Assembly: GCA_028290285.1 (NCBI GenBank)
Contig: JAQGKD010000008.1
Location: 62,001-126,000, forward strand
DNA length: 64,000 nucleotides
Reading direction: 5' to 3'
DNA from: Hyphomicrobiales bacterium
Lineage (GTDB): Bacteria; Pseudomonadota; Alphaproteobacteria; Rhizobiales; Beijerinckiaceae
The position numbers were made by a program, and so were the translations under genes. Shown here piece after piece: positions 34,011 through 43,346 of this stretch (position 1 is the first letter of the stretch; the number at the start of each line of letters is the position of its first letter). The notes beneath the pieces were generated by a model, which saw only the letters and a program-made list of their open reading frames with translations, was not told the origin of the DNA and did no database searches.

Positions 34011-34811
34011 ATGACGAGCTATGATCTTTCGCTGCACGCACATCCATCGCCCCGCTTCATCGTCCGCCGCCTCAGATTGTCCGATCTCGGGACTGCGCTA
34101 TCACGGGGAATGGACGACTTCTGGGCCATGCCCTCGCACCTGCTGTTCCTGAGCATATTTTATCCCTTGGCAGGCATCATACTCGGGGTCGTCTCCGCTG
34201 GCGAGAATGCCTTCTTTCTGCTTTATCCGCTGATGGCGGGCTTCCTGCTCATCGGCCCCTTCGCGGCAGTCGGCCTTTACGAAATGAGCCGGCGGCGGGA
34301 ACGCGGCGAGGCGCCTTCATGGCGGGCGGCTTTCGGCGTCCTTCGCGCGCCCGGTATCGGCAGCATCCTTTGGCTCGGCGCCCTGCTCTGCGTGTTGTTC
34401 ATCGCCTGGCTGGTGGCAGCCTATATGCTTTATGGATTCTACTTCGGCGATGAGCCGGCAAAGACCTATTCCCAATTCCTCACGCAGGTTTTCCAGACCG
34501 CCGAGGGACGGCGCATGATCGTCGTGGGCAATCTCATCGGTCTGCTGTTTGCGATCGTCGCCCTGTCCCTGAGCGTGTTCTCGTTTCCGCTCATGCTCGA
34601 CCGGCATGTCGGCATCGATGTCGCAATCCGGACATCGCTTCGGGCCACGCGCGAGAACCCGGTCGTGATCGCAGTCTGGGGACTGATCGTCGCCTTGCTT
34701 CTGGCGGCAGGCATGATCGCGGCCTTCGTAGGGCTGGCCGTCGTCATGCCCATTCTCGCCCATGCCACCTGGCATCTCTATCGCCGGACGATCGGGCCGC
34801 CCGCGTCCTGA
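34011..34811 (+). CDS. DUF2189 multi-pass membrane protein
   Basis: Inner-membrane protein of 266 residues with about six hydrophobic segments. The N-terminal RLRLSDLGTALSRGMDDFWA and the C-terminal PVVIAVWGLIVALLLAAGM followed by VVMPILAHATWHLYRRT are typical of DUF2189, found near respiratory genes in many alphaproteobacteria. Function is unknown. Its end lies 27 bases from the convergent chemoreceptor gene. Confidence 0.82.
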   Translation: MTSYDLSLHAHPSPRFIVRRLRLSDLGTALSRGMDDFWAMPSHLLFLSIFYPLAGIILGVVSAGENAFFLLYPLMAGFLLIGPFAAVGLYEMSRRRERGEAPSWRAAFGVLRAPGIGSILWLGALLCVLFIAWLVAAYMLYGFYFGDEPAKTYSQFLTQVFQTAEGRRMIVVGNLIGLLFAIVALSLSVFSFPLMLDRHVGIDVAIRTSLRATRENPVVIAVWGLIVALLLAAGMIAAFVGLAVVMPILAHATWHLYRRTIGPPAS

Positions 34812-34838
34812 CCGACCCGCCTTCGAGACTCATCCAGG

Positions 34839-36719
34839 TCAGGTCTTCGCACCGAAGGCCTGCGCGACACGCTTGCCCAGCGCACGTGCGGGCGACTCGA
34901 TGGGTGCATGACGCCCGCCGACCGGCGCCGGCGTCGAACCGCCGTTCAGTTTGAACTGCCCGACCAATCCGCCGAGATCGAGCGCCTTCTCCGAAAGAGA
35001 ATGGCTGGCACTGGTCGTCTCTTCCACCATGGCGGCGTTTTGCTGGGTCGTCTGATCCATCTGGCTGACGGCGATATTCACCTCCCGCAGGCTCGCAGCC
35101 TGGTCTTTCGCCGATGTCGCGATCTTTTCGACCAGCGAGGTGACGCGCTCGACATGCGCGCCGATGGACGTAAACGCCTCCCCCGTGCCGCGCACCAGGC
35201 CGACGCCCGCGTCGATCTGGCTGTTCGACGTCGAGATCAGCGCCTTGATCTGCTTGGCGGCTTCCGTCGAACGTTGAGCAAGGCCGCGGACTTCCTGAGC
35301 CACGATGGCGAAGCCGCGCCCTGCGTCCCCTGCCCGCGCTGCCTCGACACCTGCATTCAGGGCCAGAAGATTGGTCTGGAACGCGATCTCGTCGATCAGC
35401 CCGATGATGTCGCCGATCTGGCGCGATGACTTTTCAATCGTATCCATCGCCTGGATCGCGTCGCGAACCAGGACGCCCGATTCGCTTGCCTGCGTCTTGG
35501 CGTCGTTCACCGCTTCGCGCGCCTGGTTCGACATGTCCGAGGTCATGCGCACCGCGTCCACGATACCGTTGAGGGCCGCCGAGGTTTCCTCCAGCGCCGC
35601 GGCCTGCTGCTCGGTCCGGCGCGACAGATCGTCTGCGGCCGACGAGATGTCACGCGCGCCGCCATAGACGGAATCGGTGGCCGTCGAAATCGTGCGCAGC
35701 GTGGACGCAAGCGATTCCATGGCTGCATTGAAATCCATGCGGAGCTTATCGTATTCTGCGGCGAGCGGTTCCTTGAGGCGGAATGCGAGATCACCCCGGG
35801 CGACATGTTCCAGGCCGCTCGCGAGAGCCTCGACCACCCTCTGGCGTTTGAGATCCTCTTCCATCTGCACCGCTTCCTGGCGTGCGCGCGCCACCTCGGC
35901 GGCGGCGCGGTTGTCTTCGTCGCGCAGCCGCGCATCGCGCCTCTCGATGGCGCTTTCGCGAAACACGCCGACAGAACGGGCCATCTCACCCACTTCGTCT
36001 CCGCGGTTGCCGAACGGAACCTGCTCGTCGTAGGTGCCGGTGACGAGGCGCGCCATGTAGTTGGACATTCCGAGGATCGGCCCCACCACGCGGCCGCGGA
36101 TAACCAGGATGCCGACCACGACCATTGCCAGAACGGCGGCAGCCGTGCCGAGCATGGTGGCCTGCCACAGCACGTTCGCTTCCTTGGCGTCGGCCTCCGC
36201 CTTGGCCAGGAACGCGTTCGCATCCGTCACGAGCGCATCGACGGCGGTGCGGTGTGTGCCATAGGCTGCGGAGAGTTCCGCCTTCGACGATTTTATGGCC
36301 GCAGCATCGTGCTTTGCAATCGCGGGTATGAAGCGGTCGTTGAGCACGGACCAGAACCGCTCCGCCTCACGATTCGACGCGGACAGCTCGACCTTGATCG
36401 ACGCGGGAAGGGCCGCTGTTTCCCAGTAAGATTTGCGGTCGAGAAAGTCCTTGCGGAGATTGGCAAATTTCTTGCGGATATCGTCGATGCCGGATGGATT
36501 GTCTTCCAGCACGATCGCTTCGAGGAAGGCTTCGATGATATAAAGCGGCGGCGGCAGCACGTCGGCGACCAGGTCCTTGCCGGCAACAATCTTATCGTAG
36601 GCGACGCCGCCGATGCGCAGTTGCTGCAGGGAGAAAGACGCCGACCCGGCTATGGCCAGGCAACCGATCACCACGAGGAGACCGAACGCATTCAGTGCGC
36701 GAGCAATCGTGAGCCGCAT
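34839..36719 (-). CDS. Methyl-accepting chemotaxis protein
   Basis: Transmembrane chemoreceptor of 626 residues. TM1 is at about 8-30, a helical periplasmic sensor (about 35-185) follows, then TM2 (LGTAAAVLAMVVVGILVI). A HAMP domain (YMARLVTGTYDEQVPFGN) and a second HAMP-like unit near 295-345 (HVARGDLAFRLKEPLA) precede the signalling domain. The hairpin tip reads IIGLIDEIAFQTNLLALNAG then VEAARAGDAGRGFAIVAQEV. No C-terminal CheR-docking pentapeptide is seen. No che genes are adjacent, so the ligand and array partners are unknown. Confidence 0.93.
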   Translation of the reverse strand: MRLTIARALNAFGLLVVIGCLAIAGSASFSLQQLRIGGVAYDKIVAGKDLVADVLPPPLYIIEAFLEAIVLEDNPSGIDDIRKKFANLRKDFLDRKSYWETAALPASIKVELSASNREAERFWSVLNDRFIPAIAKHDAAAIKSSKAELSAAYGTHRTAVDALVTDANAFLAKAEADAKEANVLWQATMLGTAAAVLAMVVVGILVIRGRVVGPILGMSNYMARLVTGTYDEQVPFGNRGDEVGEMARSVGVFRESAIERRDARLRDEDNRAAAEVARARQEAVQMEEDLKRQRVVEALASGLEHVARGDLAFRLKEPLAAEYDKLRMDFNAAMESLASTLRTISTATDSVYGGARDISSAADDLSRRTEQQAAALEETSAALNGIVDAVRMTSDMSNQAREAVNDAKTQASESGVLVRDAIQAMDTIEKSSRQIGDIIGLIDEIAFQTNLLALNAGVEAARAGDAGRGFAIVAQEVRGLAQRSTEAAKQIKALISTSNSQIDAGVGLVRGTGEAFTSIGAHVERVTSLVEKIATSAKDQAASLREVNIAVSQMDQTTQQNAAMVEETTSASHSLSEKALDLGGLVGQFKLNGGSTPAPVGGRHAPIESPARALGKRVAQAFGAKT

Positions 36720-36918
36720 AAAATTTTCCGATCAAAAAATTGCAACCTTCCAATGTCTCCTGATTACAACCTAAGCGTTACAATTGTCACATCGCGCGGG
36801 GCTGGAAACTGTCCCAAATCGGGACGCCTGCGTAAAAATATACTCTAATTCGAGCTGCTTAACATCTAGGCGGCATTGCAACTTAAACTAGCAAAACTGC
36901 GGAGAGAGGCCCGGCCCA

Positions 36919-36941
36919 CCCTGCCGGAACGTCCGGCAGGG
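36919..36941 (-). terminator. Hairpin after the heme/propeller gene
   Basis: CCCTGCCGGA-ACG-TCCGGCAGGG is a perfect 10-base-pair stem with a 3-base loop, about 23 bases past the stop codon at 36964 on the minus strand. No T-run follows, so it could be a Rho-aided end or an mRNA-stabilising hairpin. Confidence 0.5.
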
Positions 36942-36963
36942 GCTCTGTGCATCTGGCATGCGC

Positions 36964-39105
36964 TCAGTGAGCGAGCGGGTCGGGCCTCAGCTGGAAATGC
37001 GCGGTCAAAGGCTTGCTGCCCTTGCCCCCCTCGATCAGCCATGGCGTACGGTCACCGTTCGTGGTCCAGAGACCCCGGCCCTTCCAGCCCGCCCTTGCGT
37101 CGTCGATACGGCCGTCGAAGCCCTTTGCGTAGAACCCCAGGGGATAGGGCACGCGCAGGACGACCATCTTGCCGTCCTTGAAGGCGATCAGGCCGTCGTT
37201 CAGATTGCCCGTCGACATCGGCACGTCCTCGCCGAGCCCGAAGGTGTTGTGCTGATCGACCCAGGTGTAATAGCTCGACTCCGCGCTGTTATCGCCAATG
37301 TCGTCGAAGCCCGGACCGGGGTATTTGGCGAACGCCCAGCCTTCCGGGCAATGGTTGCCGGTCGCCTTCGGCCCGTTCAGGGGCGCGGTGCATTTGCGGC
37401 GATCGAAGCTGCCGAGATGGCCGCTCGCGAGCGACACCCAGACGACGCCGTTCTTGTCGATGTCCCCGCCGCGCGGACCAAAGCCCGGCGCAGGCACATT
37501 GTAGATTTCCGCAAGCGCTGTCGCCGGCGGGTTGTCGCCCGGTGCAAGCCGCACGACCGCACCCGGATTGGCCCGATAGGTGCCCCAGACCGAACCGTCG
37601 GTGGGATGGGGCATCACGGCATAGAGCGGCGCGACGATGCGCTTGTCCTTGGACGGATCCACGGGCTGGTTGGGCTCTACATAATCGTCGCGCTTGCCGT
37701 TGCCGTTCGTATCGAGAACGAGAGCCGTCCAGCCCTGCGCTTTCTCGATATCGCCGGTCGCATCGAGCATCTTCGTGTTGATCCAGCCGATCACCGGGCC
37801 GCCGCCGCTGGTCCACAAGGTTTCATTCGCGTCGTAGCCGAATTGCAGATGATGCGTCTGGAAGCAGGTCTGATAGGTCGTGTATTTCTGCGTCTTCGGA
37901 TCGAGCATCGTCACGCGGCGATTGCTTTGCTCGATCGGGAACAATTTGGCCGAGGGGTTGTCCGAGCCTTTGCGGCAGAAGTCGGGGTTTTTCGGCCCGT
38001 AACCGTTCGCCGCCATCCAGACGCGGCCCTGCGCATCGATCATGCTGTTGTGGTTGTTCGCCTTGCTGTTCCAGATCTTTTCGTCGCCCCAATAGGCGGA
38101 GGGCTGAAGGGACTCCTTGGCGGCCGCATGTCCCGGCCCCAGGGCCTCCGGCGTGTCGGCTGTCGTGGTGAGCGTAAACCTGCTCGCGACGTTCTTCACG
38201 GGATCGAGGACCGGAATCGAATCCGTGGCATATTCCGGCGATCCGTAGAGCGGACCGTTTGCGTTGACGGTCGGGTTGCGCTTGTCGCTGGCGATGAGGT
38301 CGTGGACATAATGCTTCTCGTCCATCCAGTCGCGCAAGGTCACGACGATATTGCGCTCGGCGCCCTCGGGACGCGAAGGCTTGGAACGGGGCAACTCGCC
38401 CTTGGCGACGCGGTCCGTCCAGTCACCGAAATATTTGTAGGCTGCGCCACCCATTTCGCCTGCGAGGAGATTGGTCATGCTCTCGCCGGCCTGCCCCGAT
38501 TGCGTGCGGCGCGCCCAGGCTTCGGCGCCAGATGCGAAAGTGCCGAATTCGTGCGGCACGGTTCGCGTCGAAAGCTGTCCGAGCTGATGGCAGCCGATGC
38601 AGCCATTGTTCTTCATCAGGTTCAACCAGCCCGTCTGGGTCAGGTTTTCAGGGATATCGCTCTTGCCGCCAAACTCGGCTGCGCCGGGGATCTTCAGCAT
38701 CGAATACCAGTAGATCGCCGGATAATATTTCGCAGCCGCTGCTGCGTCCGGGGCGGGAGTCGCTACGAGATCGACGAGTTTTCCGGGCTGCGCCGTCACC
38801 TTCGCGGAATCGACGAGACCATAACCGCGCGCCCAGACATTGTAATTCGCATGTGGCAAATCGGGGATGACAAAGCGCCCGGCATCGTCGGTCACCACGA
38901 TCTTGATGTAGCGAACCGGCAGGTCTCGCGTCTCGGCGATGACCCAGACGCCCGCTTCCGGCCCGTTGGGACCGCTCAGGACGCCGCCAATATCGTCGGC
39001 ATCGATTGCGACTTTCGCAGTCTGCGCGAAGGCGCCCGCCTGCAACGCTGCTAGAACGCCAAGTGAAAAGAGTGCCGTGCCAATACCGCTCGATTTGAGT
39101 CCCAT
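36964..39105 (-). CDS. Secreted heme-binding protein with carboxypeptidase-regulatory and beta-propeller domains
   Basis: An exported 713-residue protein. A signal peptide (TALFSLGVLAALQAGAFAQ) is followed by an Ig-like carboxypeptidase-regulatory domain (about 32-105: GGVLSGPNGPEAGVWVIAET, DDAGRFVIPDLP). A class I cytochrome-type motif CIGCHQLG sits near 165. The rest (about 330-700) is rich in repeated strand units (MIDAQGRVWMAANGYG, ETLWTSGGGPVIGW, DGSVWGTYRANPGAVVRL, NGVVWVSLASGHLGSFDR) resembling a streptogramin-lyase-like propeller. The ATG at 39105 has GGGAGGA 6 bases upstream. A periplasmic redox enzyme is inferred; substrate unknown. Confidence 0.8.
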   Translation of the reverse strand: MGLKSSGIGTALFSLGVLAALQAGAFAQTAKVAIDADDIGGVLSGPNGPEAGVWVIAETRDLPVRYIKIVVTDDAGRFVIPDLPHANYNVWARGYGLVDSAKVTAQPGKLVDLVATPAPDAAAAAKYYPAIYWYSMLKIPGAAEFGGKSDIPENLTQTGWLNLMKNNGCIGCHQLGQLSTRTVPHEFGTFASGAEAWARRTQSGQAGESMTNLLAGEMGGAAYKYFGDWTDRVAKGELPRSKPSRPEGAERNIVVTLRDWMDEKHYVHDLIASDKRNPTVNANGPLYGSPEYATDSIPVLDPVKNVASRFTLTTTADTPEALGPGHAAAKESLQPSAYWGDEKIWNSKANNHNSMIDAQGRVWMAANGYGPKNPDFCRKGSDNPSAKLFPIEQSNRRVTMLDPKTQKYTTYQTCFQTHHLQFGYDANETLWTSGGGPVIGWINTKMLDATGDIEKAQGWTALVLDTNGNGKRDDYVEPNQPVDPSKDKRIVAPLYAVMPHPTDGSVWGTYRANPGAVVRLAPGDNPPATALAEIYNVPAPGFGPRGGDIDKNGVVWVSLASGHLGSFDRRKCTAPLNGPKATGNHCPEGWAFAKYPGPGFDDIGDNSAESSYYTWVDQHNTFGLGEDVPMSTGNLNDGLIAFKDGKMVVLRVPYPLGFYAKGFDGRIDDARAGWKGRGLWTTNGDRTPWLIEGGKGSKPLTAHFQLRPDPLAH

Positions 39106-39199
39106 GCCGTCCTCCCGCTCTTCTGTCTTGCGCAGTAAGAGTACCGGATAGAATAGGCTGCAGGTGCATACGCGGGCAATGGCCAATTCCCGGCGGGTC

Positions 39200-40423
39200 T
39201 CATGGCTGTAGCCCAAGCGCCCTCACGTAATCGGCATTGACCTTCGAATTCTCGAACCGGATCGACGCCAGCAATCCGTTGAGCGCGGCACGCGCGTGTT
39301 CCAGTGGCGGTCTCTGGGCCAGCCGTTCTGCCGCCGGCTTGTCGAGCAAGGCCTGATAGGCGACGATCTCGTCCCAGTACGGCGGAGCGTCGTAGGTGCG
39401 AAAAGCACTTGTCACCGCGAGCTTCTTGTAAGGCCAGAACACCCAGCCGATGTTCCGGGCCTCCAGCGTCTCGCGGAAGGCCTGTACCCAAGCGTCGGTA
39501 TTCTCGCCCGACTCGCTCATCACGACGGGCGTGTTCGTACGCGCGCGAAAATCGAGGAAGGGCTGCAGCATCTGGGGCGTCACCTCGGTCCAGTACAAAT
39601 GGAAGGTAGAGACGGTGCCGGGCCCCGGGGCCGGGTCGTCGGGCTTCCATGGCAAGCTGTTGTCGAAGATGAGATGGTCCGCATCAGCGGCGCGAATGCG
39701 CGCGACCAGATCCCGGGTGATCCGGGCCATCACCTCGGTTTGGCTTGCGTCGCCCTGCCCCATGGGTGCGGGTTCGTTCAGAACCTCGTAGCCCGCGATG
39801 GCCGGATTGCCGGCATAGTGCCGCGCGATTTTCTCCCAGACATCTCCCGTGCGCCGCACGCAGGCTTCGTCTGTGTACAGATGCGCGACGCCATCGGAAT
39901 TATCGATATTGCTGCCCGTCTGCCCACAGGGCGCCGCATGCATGTCGAGCATGACATAGATGCCGTGGCGCCCCGCCCACGCGACGACGCGGTCGAGCAG
40001 TTGGAAGCCGTCCCCGATCCAGAGACCGGGATAGTCTTCCGGCGTCCAGAGGCGGTAATCGAAGGGAATGCGCACCAGATTGACGCCGCTATGGGCTAGC
40101 CATTCCAGATCCGCTTCGACGATGAACGTGTCGCGCCACGTCCGCCAGAAGGCATTCATGAACTCCGGCCCTGCCATCTCGCGAAACAGCTGGGCGATCT
40201 CCCGCGGTGCTCTCGCCGTCTCGAACCCGAACATGTAGCCCTCGGGAACAAGCCAATTGCCGAGCCCCACGCCGCGCAGCTTCAGGGGTTCACCATCGGG
40301 CGCGACGATCTCCGCGCCCCGCGCGCTCACAAAAGCGCCAGCGCGGGTTTCCGCGCCGACGGGGAGCGCGAGACCTGCGAGCAGACCTATCGCAACAAGA
40401 AGGCTGCTGAAGAGACGAGACAT
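39200..40423 (-). CDS. Exported glycoside hydrolase family 5-like protein
   Basis: Predicted secreted glycosidase of 407 residues (signal peptide SRLFSSLLVAIGLLAGLALP). The TIM-barrel GH5 features are LRGVGLGNWLVPEG, NLVRIPFDYRLW, the acid/base motif GYEVLNEPAP near residue 215, STFHLYWTE, and the nucleophile glutamate in VVMSESGEN near 301. It could act on beta-1,3-, 1,4- or 1,6-glucans; exo-glucanases have a similar N-terminal GVNLGNW motif. It precedes the heme/propeller gene by about 95 bases on the same strand. Confidence 0.85.
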   Translation of the reverse strand: MSRLFSSLLVAIGLLAGLALPVGAETRAGAFVSARGAEIVAPDGEPLKLRGVGLGNWLVPEGYMFGFETARAPREIAQLFREMAGPEFMNAFWRTWRDTFIVEADLEWLAHSGVNLVRIPFDYRLWTPEDYPGLWIGDGFQLLDRVVAWAGRHGIYVMLDMHAAPCGQTGSNIDNSDGVAHLYTDEACVRRTGDVWEKIARHYAGNPAIAGYEVLNEPAPMGQGDASQTEVMARITRDLVARIRAADADHLIFDNSLPWKPDDPAPGPGTVSTFHLYWTEVTPQMLQPFLDFRARTNTPVVMSESGENTDAWVQAFRETLEARNIGWVFWPYKKLAVTSAFRTYDAPPYWDEIVAYQALLDKPAAERLAQRPPLEHARAALNGLLASIRFENSKVNADYVRALGLQP

Positions 40424-40581
40424 CGACCACGGCTCCGCTCGACTGAGAATGCTCCCCGCCAGTGTGCCCCAACTCGCCAGCGCGGACGAGTTCGGATCGA
40501 AACTTAAGTCCGCTTGACCGGGTCGCCCCCGAAAGCCTTGGATGTCGCCACGGTTCCCCTGCCCGATCAGAAAGTTCAAGC

Positions 40582-40971
40582 ATGACTGCCAGCGACCGGC
40601 GCAAGCTGCGCCCTCACGCTTTACATTCAGCGGTCAAACGCTGCGCTGCGCCGCTGACGCTCGCGCTGGCCCTTGCCTCCGCATGGCCGGCGGTCGGTCG
40701 CGCCGAGGATCTCGACGTGGTGCAGGGCCGCCGGTTTGCGGAGGCCAATTGTTCGAAATGTCACCAGATCGGGCGGTATGGCGAGAGCCCCCTGCCGATT
40801 GCCCCGGCCTTCAGGACCCTTCATGAACGCTATCCCGTGGAGGATCTGGATGAGGCCCTTGCGGAAGGCATCATGACCGGACACCCGACCATGCCGCAGT
40901 TCCGGCTGGACGCGGACCAGATCAGGAGCCTCATCGCCTATCTGAAATCCCTGGAACGGCCGCCGGGCTGA
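40582..40971 (+). CDS. Small exported c-type cytochrome
   Basis: A 129-residue monoheme cytochrome c. The N-terminus is basic, followed by a hydrophobic signal segment (APLTLALALASAWPAVGRAE). The heme motif is CSKCH at 57-61 and the probable axial methionine lies in GHPTMPQF. The C-terminal helix IRSLIAYLKSLERP is typical of class I cytochromes. It is divergent from the GH5 gene; with the heme protein at 36964 it forms a small redox neighbourhood. Confidence 0.87.
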   Translation: MTASDRRKLRPHALHSAVKRCAAPLTLALALASAWPAVGRAEDLDVVQGRRFAEANCSKCHQIGRYGESPLPIAPAFRTLHERYPVEDLDEALAEGIMTGHPTMPQFRLDADQIRSLIAYLKSLERPPG

Positions 40972-41603
40972 ATGGCGGCCCGAGCTGCAACGCTACCTCT
41001 ATTCTCCGGAACGTTGCCCTTGTAGGAACCGCTGCCATAAAGCTTGTGTTCACCGGCTTGGCATTGTCGTGAGCAGGCGCATTCTGCGCGCTGAGCGGAG
41101 CCCTCGGGAAACGGACGTTTCCGGGTCTCGGATGCTACATGCTGGTGGCTGGCCGGTTCCGGGAAGCATCCAGATGCTCGCCCGCCGAGACTGCCGCTCC
41201 CCTCGCCCGCTCGAACGGTACGTTGCGGCTGACCTGCCGGACACTCGAGCAAGCTTTTCGCAGCATGCAATAGGCGACGCGGCGAGCCTCATCCGGCTAT
41301 CCACAGGTGAATTGAGCCCCTGGGCAACCGCAGCAATCCCGCAAAGAGGCAAGGCCGGCTCGCAACATTCGCTTGCCCGGTCCAGTGCTGACATAGAGAT
41401 AGCATCCAGCGCACCGCTCAAGCCTCCGGCGGCCATCCAAGCCGCAGGCATAAATGCCACGCCCTAGCTTAGGATAAAGCCAAGCCTAGGATTTGTATCG
41501 CAAATTGTTTCCAAATCCGCTCTAAAGCCTAAGTTGCAACCTTGGTCTTGGCCTCTGTTACGTCCATGACCTTTTTTGAATCAGGCAGCGGAAGCAAAAA
41601 GTG
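40972..41603. other. Non-coding gap upstream of an orphan response regulator
   Basis: About 630 bases with no gene I can support. Open frames exist on both strands (for example 41069-41467 plus and 41050-41460 minus) but match no family and have poor start context. Two similar words, CTTAGGAT (41468-41475) and CCTAGGAT (41485-41492), lie 17 bases apart and could be a regulator site. Confidence 0.4.
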
Positions 41604-42386
41604 ATGACTTTGCAGACTCTCAACACCGGCCCAGCTCGCGTTGTCGTCATCGAGGAGTCCGAGCCCGTTCGCCAGATGATCAGCATGTATTTGTCGAACA
41701 ACGGTATGAAAGTGTTCGAAGCTGGGTCGCTGGCTGCGGGTCGCCGCGCCGTGAACCTGCTAAAGCCTCAGGTCGTCCTCCTCGACCTCGAGCTAGAAGA
41801 CGACGATGGCTTCGACCTCTTGCCGGAAATCGTCAGCCTCAAAATTCCCTGCATGGTGATTTCTGCGCGCAGCCAGGCGATGGATCGAGTGGTATCGCTG
41901 GAAAAGGGCGCCCACGACTACATGACCAAGCCGATCGAGCTGCGCGAACTCCTGCTGCGCATCCGCAGGATGATCAGCATGACCGCGATAAGCACCTCCG
42001 CCAACGACTCGATCTGGTCGTTTGGCGAGATCAAGGTCGACCAGGCGCTGCGAGCGATCGTCACGACGAATGGCAGCAAAAGCGTCCCGATCACGGCCAT
42101 GGAATTCAAGCTGCTGCGCATTTTCACATCCCGCGCCGGACGCGTCGTGGATCGCGGGGAGCTGGCCAAGGTTATCGGGGTCCGCTCGGTCGAGATCAGC
42201 CGCGCACTGGACATTTCCGTCAGCCGCCTGCGCAAGAAGCTGCGTAATGCCGGCCATGAAGTGAATCTGCGCAGCGTGAGAGGATCCGGCTACCTGTTCT
42301 CCTCGGAGCAGATCCTGCGCACCGAGTTCAAGACGGATTCGGAACTCGCGGAATTCGGCACGCACGACGTCACGGTCGTGACCTGA
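41604..42386 (+). CDS. OmpR-family response regulator, orphan
   Basis: Two-component regulator of 260 residues. The receiver has the acidic pair in VVVIEESEPVRQM, phospho-acceptor Asp in VVLLDLELEDDDG, and the lysine of HDYMTKP. The C-terminal winged-helix domain (ITAMEFKLLRIFTSRAGRVV to NLRSVRGSGYLF) binds DNA. The ATG at 41604 is preferred to the overlapping GTG at 41601, with GGAAG about 10 bases upstream. No sensor kinase is near. Confidence 0.9.
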   Translation: MTLQTLNTGPARVVVIEESEPVRQMISMYLSNNGMKVFEAGSLAAGRRAVNLLKPQVVLLDLELEDDDGFDLLPEIVSLKIPCMVISARSQAMDRVVSLEKGAHDYMTKPIELRELLLRIRRMISMTAISTSANDSIWSFGEIKVDQALRAIVTTNGSKSVPITAMEFKLLRIFTSRAGRVVDRGELAKVIGVRSVEISRALDISVSRLRKKLRNAGHEVNLRSVRGSGYLFSSEQILRTEFKTDSELAEFGTHDVTVVT

Positions 42387-42487
42387 GTTGCACGCGCATG
42401 GTGGCGGGCACCTTCGCCACGGTGCCCCCCGGCAAGAGGCCGGCAGACTGTCGGGCGAACGGGGTACCGGCACAATTCGACAATAGG

Positions 42488-42811
42488 TCAGGAATCTGTT
42501 CGCACGATTTTCGAAAGTATCGTCTTCTCGTGCATCAGGTCGGCAACGGCCTTTCGCAGCAAGGCGTTCTCTGCCTCTAGCTGCTGCAGCCGTTTGAGCT
42601 GATCGCTCTCGATCCTGTCGTCACGCAGGCCCTGGCGATCATACATGCCATCGTAAGCAGCTCTCCAGCGATAATAGGTGGCTGCGGTCAGCCCGATCGC
42701 GGTTACGGTATCGAGGACCGACCATTTCTGCGAGACGAGGTCATCGACCTGTCGCAGTTTGACGATGATCTCTTCGAAAGAGTGCCTCTTCCTCAAGCCT
42801 GCCTCCCACAA
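42488..42811 (-). CDS. IS3-family transposase OrfA-like protein, without OrfB
   Basis: A 107-residue HTH/leucine-zipper protein with the IS3 OrfA pattern: RKRHSFEEIIVKLRQVDDLV, a TAATYYRWRAAYDGM recognition-helix region, and the zipper LKRLQQLEAENALLRKAVA at about 72-90. The frame starts with TTG at 42811; a second TTG at 42796 has GGGAGG upstream. No OrfB (DDE integrase) is visible on either side, and no terminal inverted repeats were recognised. It is therefore a remnant or a domesticated regulator. Confidence 0.75.
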   Translation of the reverse strand: MWEAGLRKRHSFEEIIVKLRQVDDLVSQKWSVLDTVTAIGLTAATYYRWRAAYDGMYDRQGLRDDRIESDQLKRLQQLEAENALLRKAVADLMHEKTILSKIVRTDS

Positions 42812-43346
42812 CGCCTTTTTTTCGACGCAAGATGACGCATCCTCGAGCGTGATAGATCACCGGATCAAGCATGGTCTACGCCGGCAGGACCTCTCTGGAT
42901 TAGAAAGTGAACCCGATTATTTTATCCCAGAAGTAAAAAGACCGCGAAGATCTGTTGTCCAGACAGGAGAACTGACACGCAGGCCACTTCCCTTTTCGCG
43001 TCGCCTCGTTCGACGCTGAGCCCCGCCTCCGTCCACGTGCCGGCCGACAGTGCGCAATATTTGAGTTTCCCTGCAATTCAGCCTATATTGGGTGGAGAAA
43101 TACCTGTCGATGGTGTCCAAGCGTAGCTGTTTGGGAGAGGCGGGGTCACTAGAAGCCTCCTTTTCAACATCACCCACGTCGCGGTCATGCAACGTTCGTG
43201 TGCGACCAATTCTGCTATACTCGCATTTTCGAGATGCTGGACCGCTTCTGATTCGGCGAAAACACCGAATGGAAATCCACATCTTCTTTCGACATCGAGC
43301 CCGCTCCAGCGTGTGACGATGAACACCCATCAGAGAATAGGCTACG
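42812..43346. other. Non-coding, less GC-rich patch beside the OrfA gene
   Basis: About 535 bases without a supportable gene; the base composition is visibly less GC-rich than its surroundings. Minus-strand frames at 42917-43408 and 43078-43326 match nothing I know. It may be decayed insertion DNA plus the promoter of the AT-hook gene at 43347. Confidence 0.4.

Noticed and set aside
36958..39054. 698-codon open frame opposite the heme/propeller gene
   Set aside because: Composition typical of a reverse-strand shadow; the minus strand has signal peptide, heme motif and ribosome site.
41050..41467. Overlapping open frames on both strands in the gap before the OmpR regulator
   Set aside because: No family match, no convincing ribosome site, and they mirror each other.
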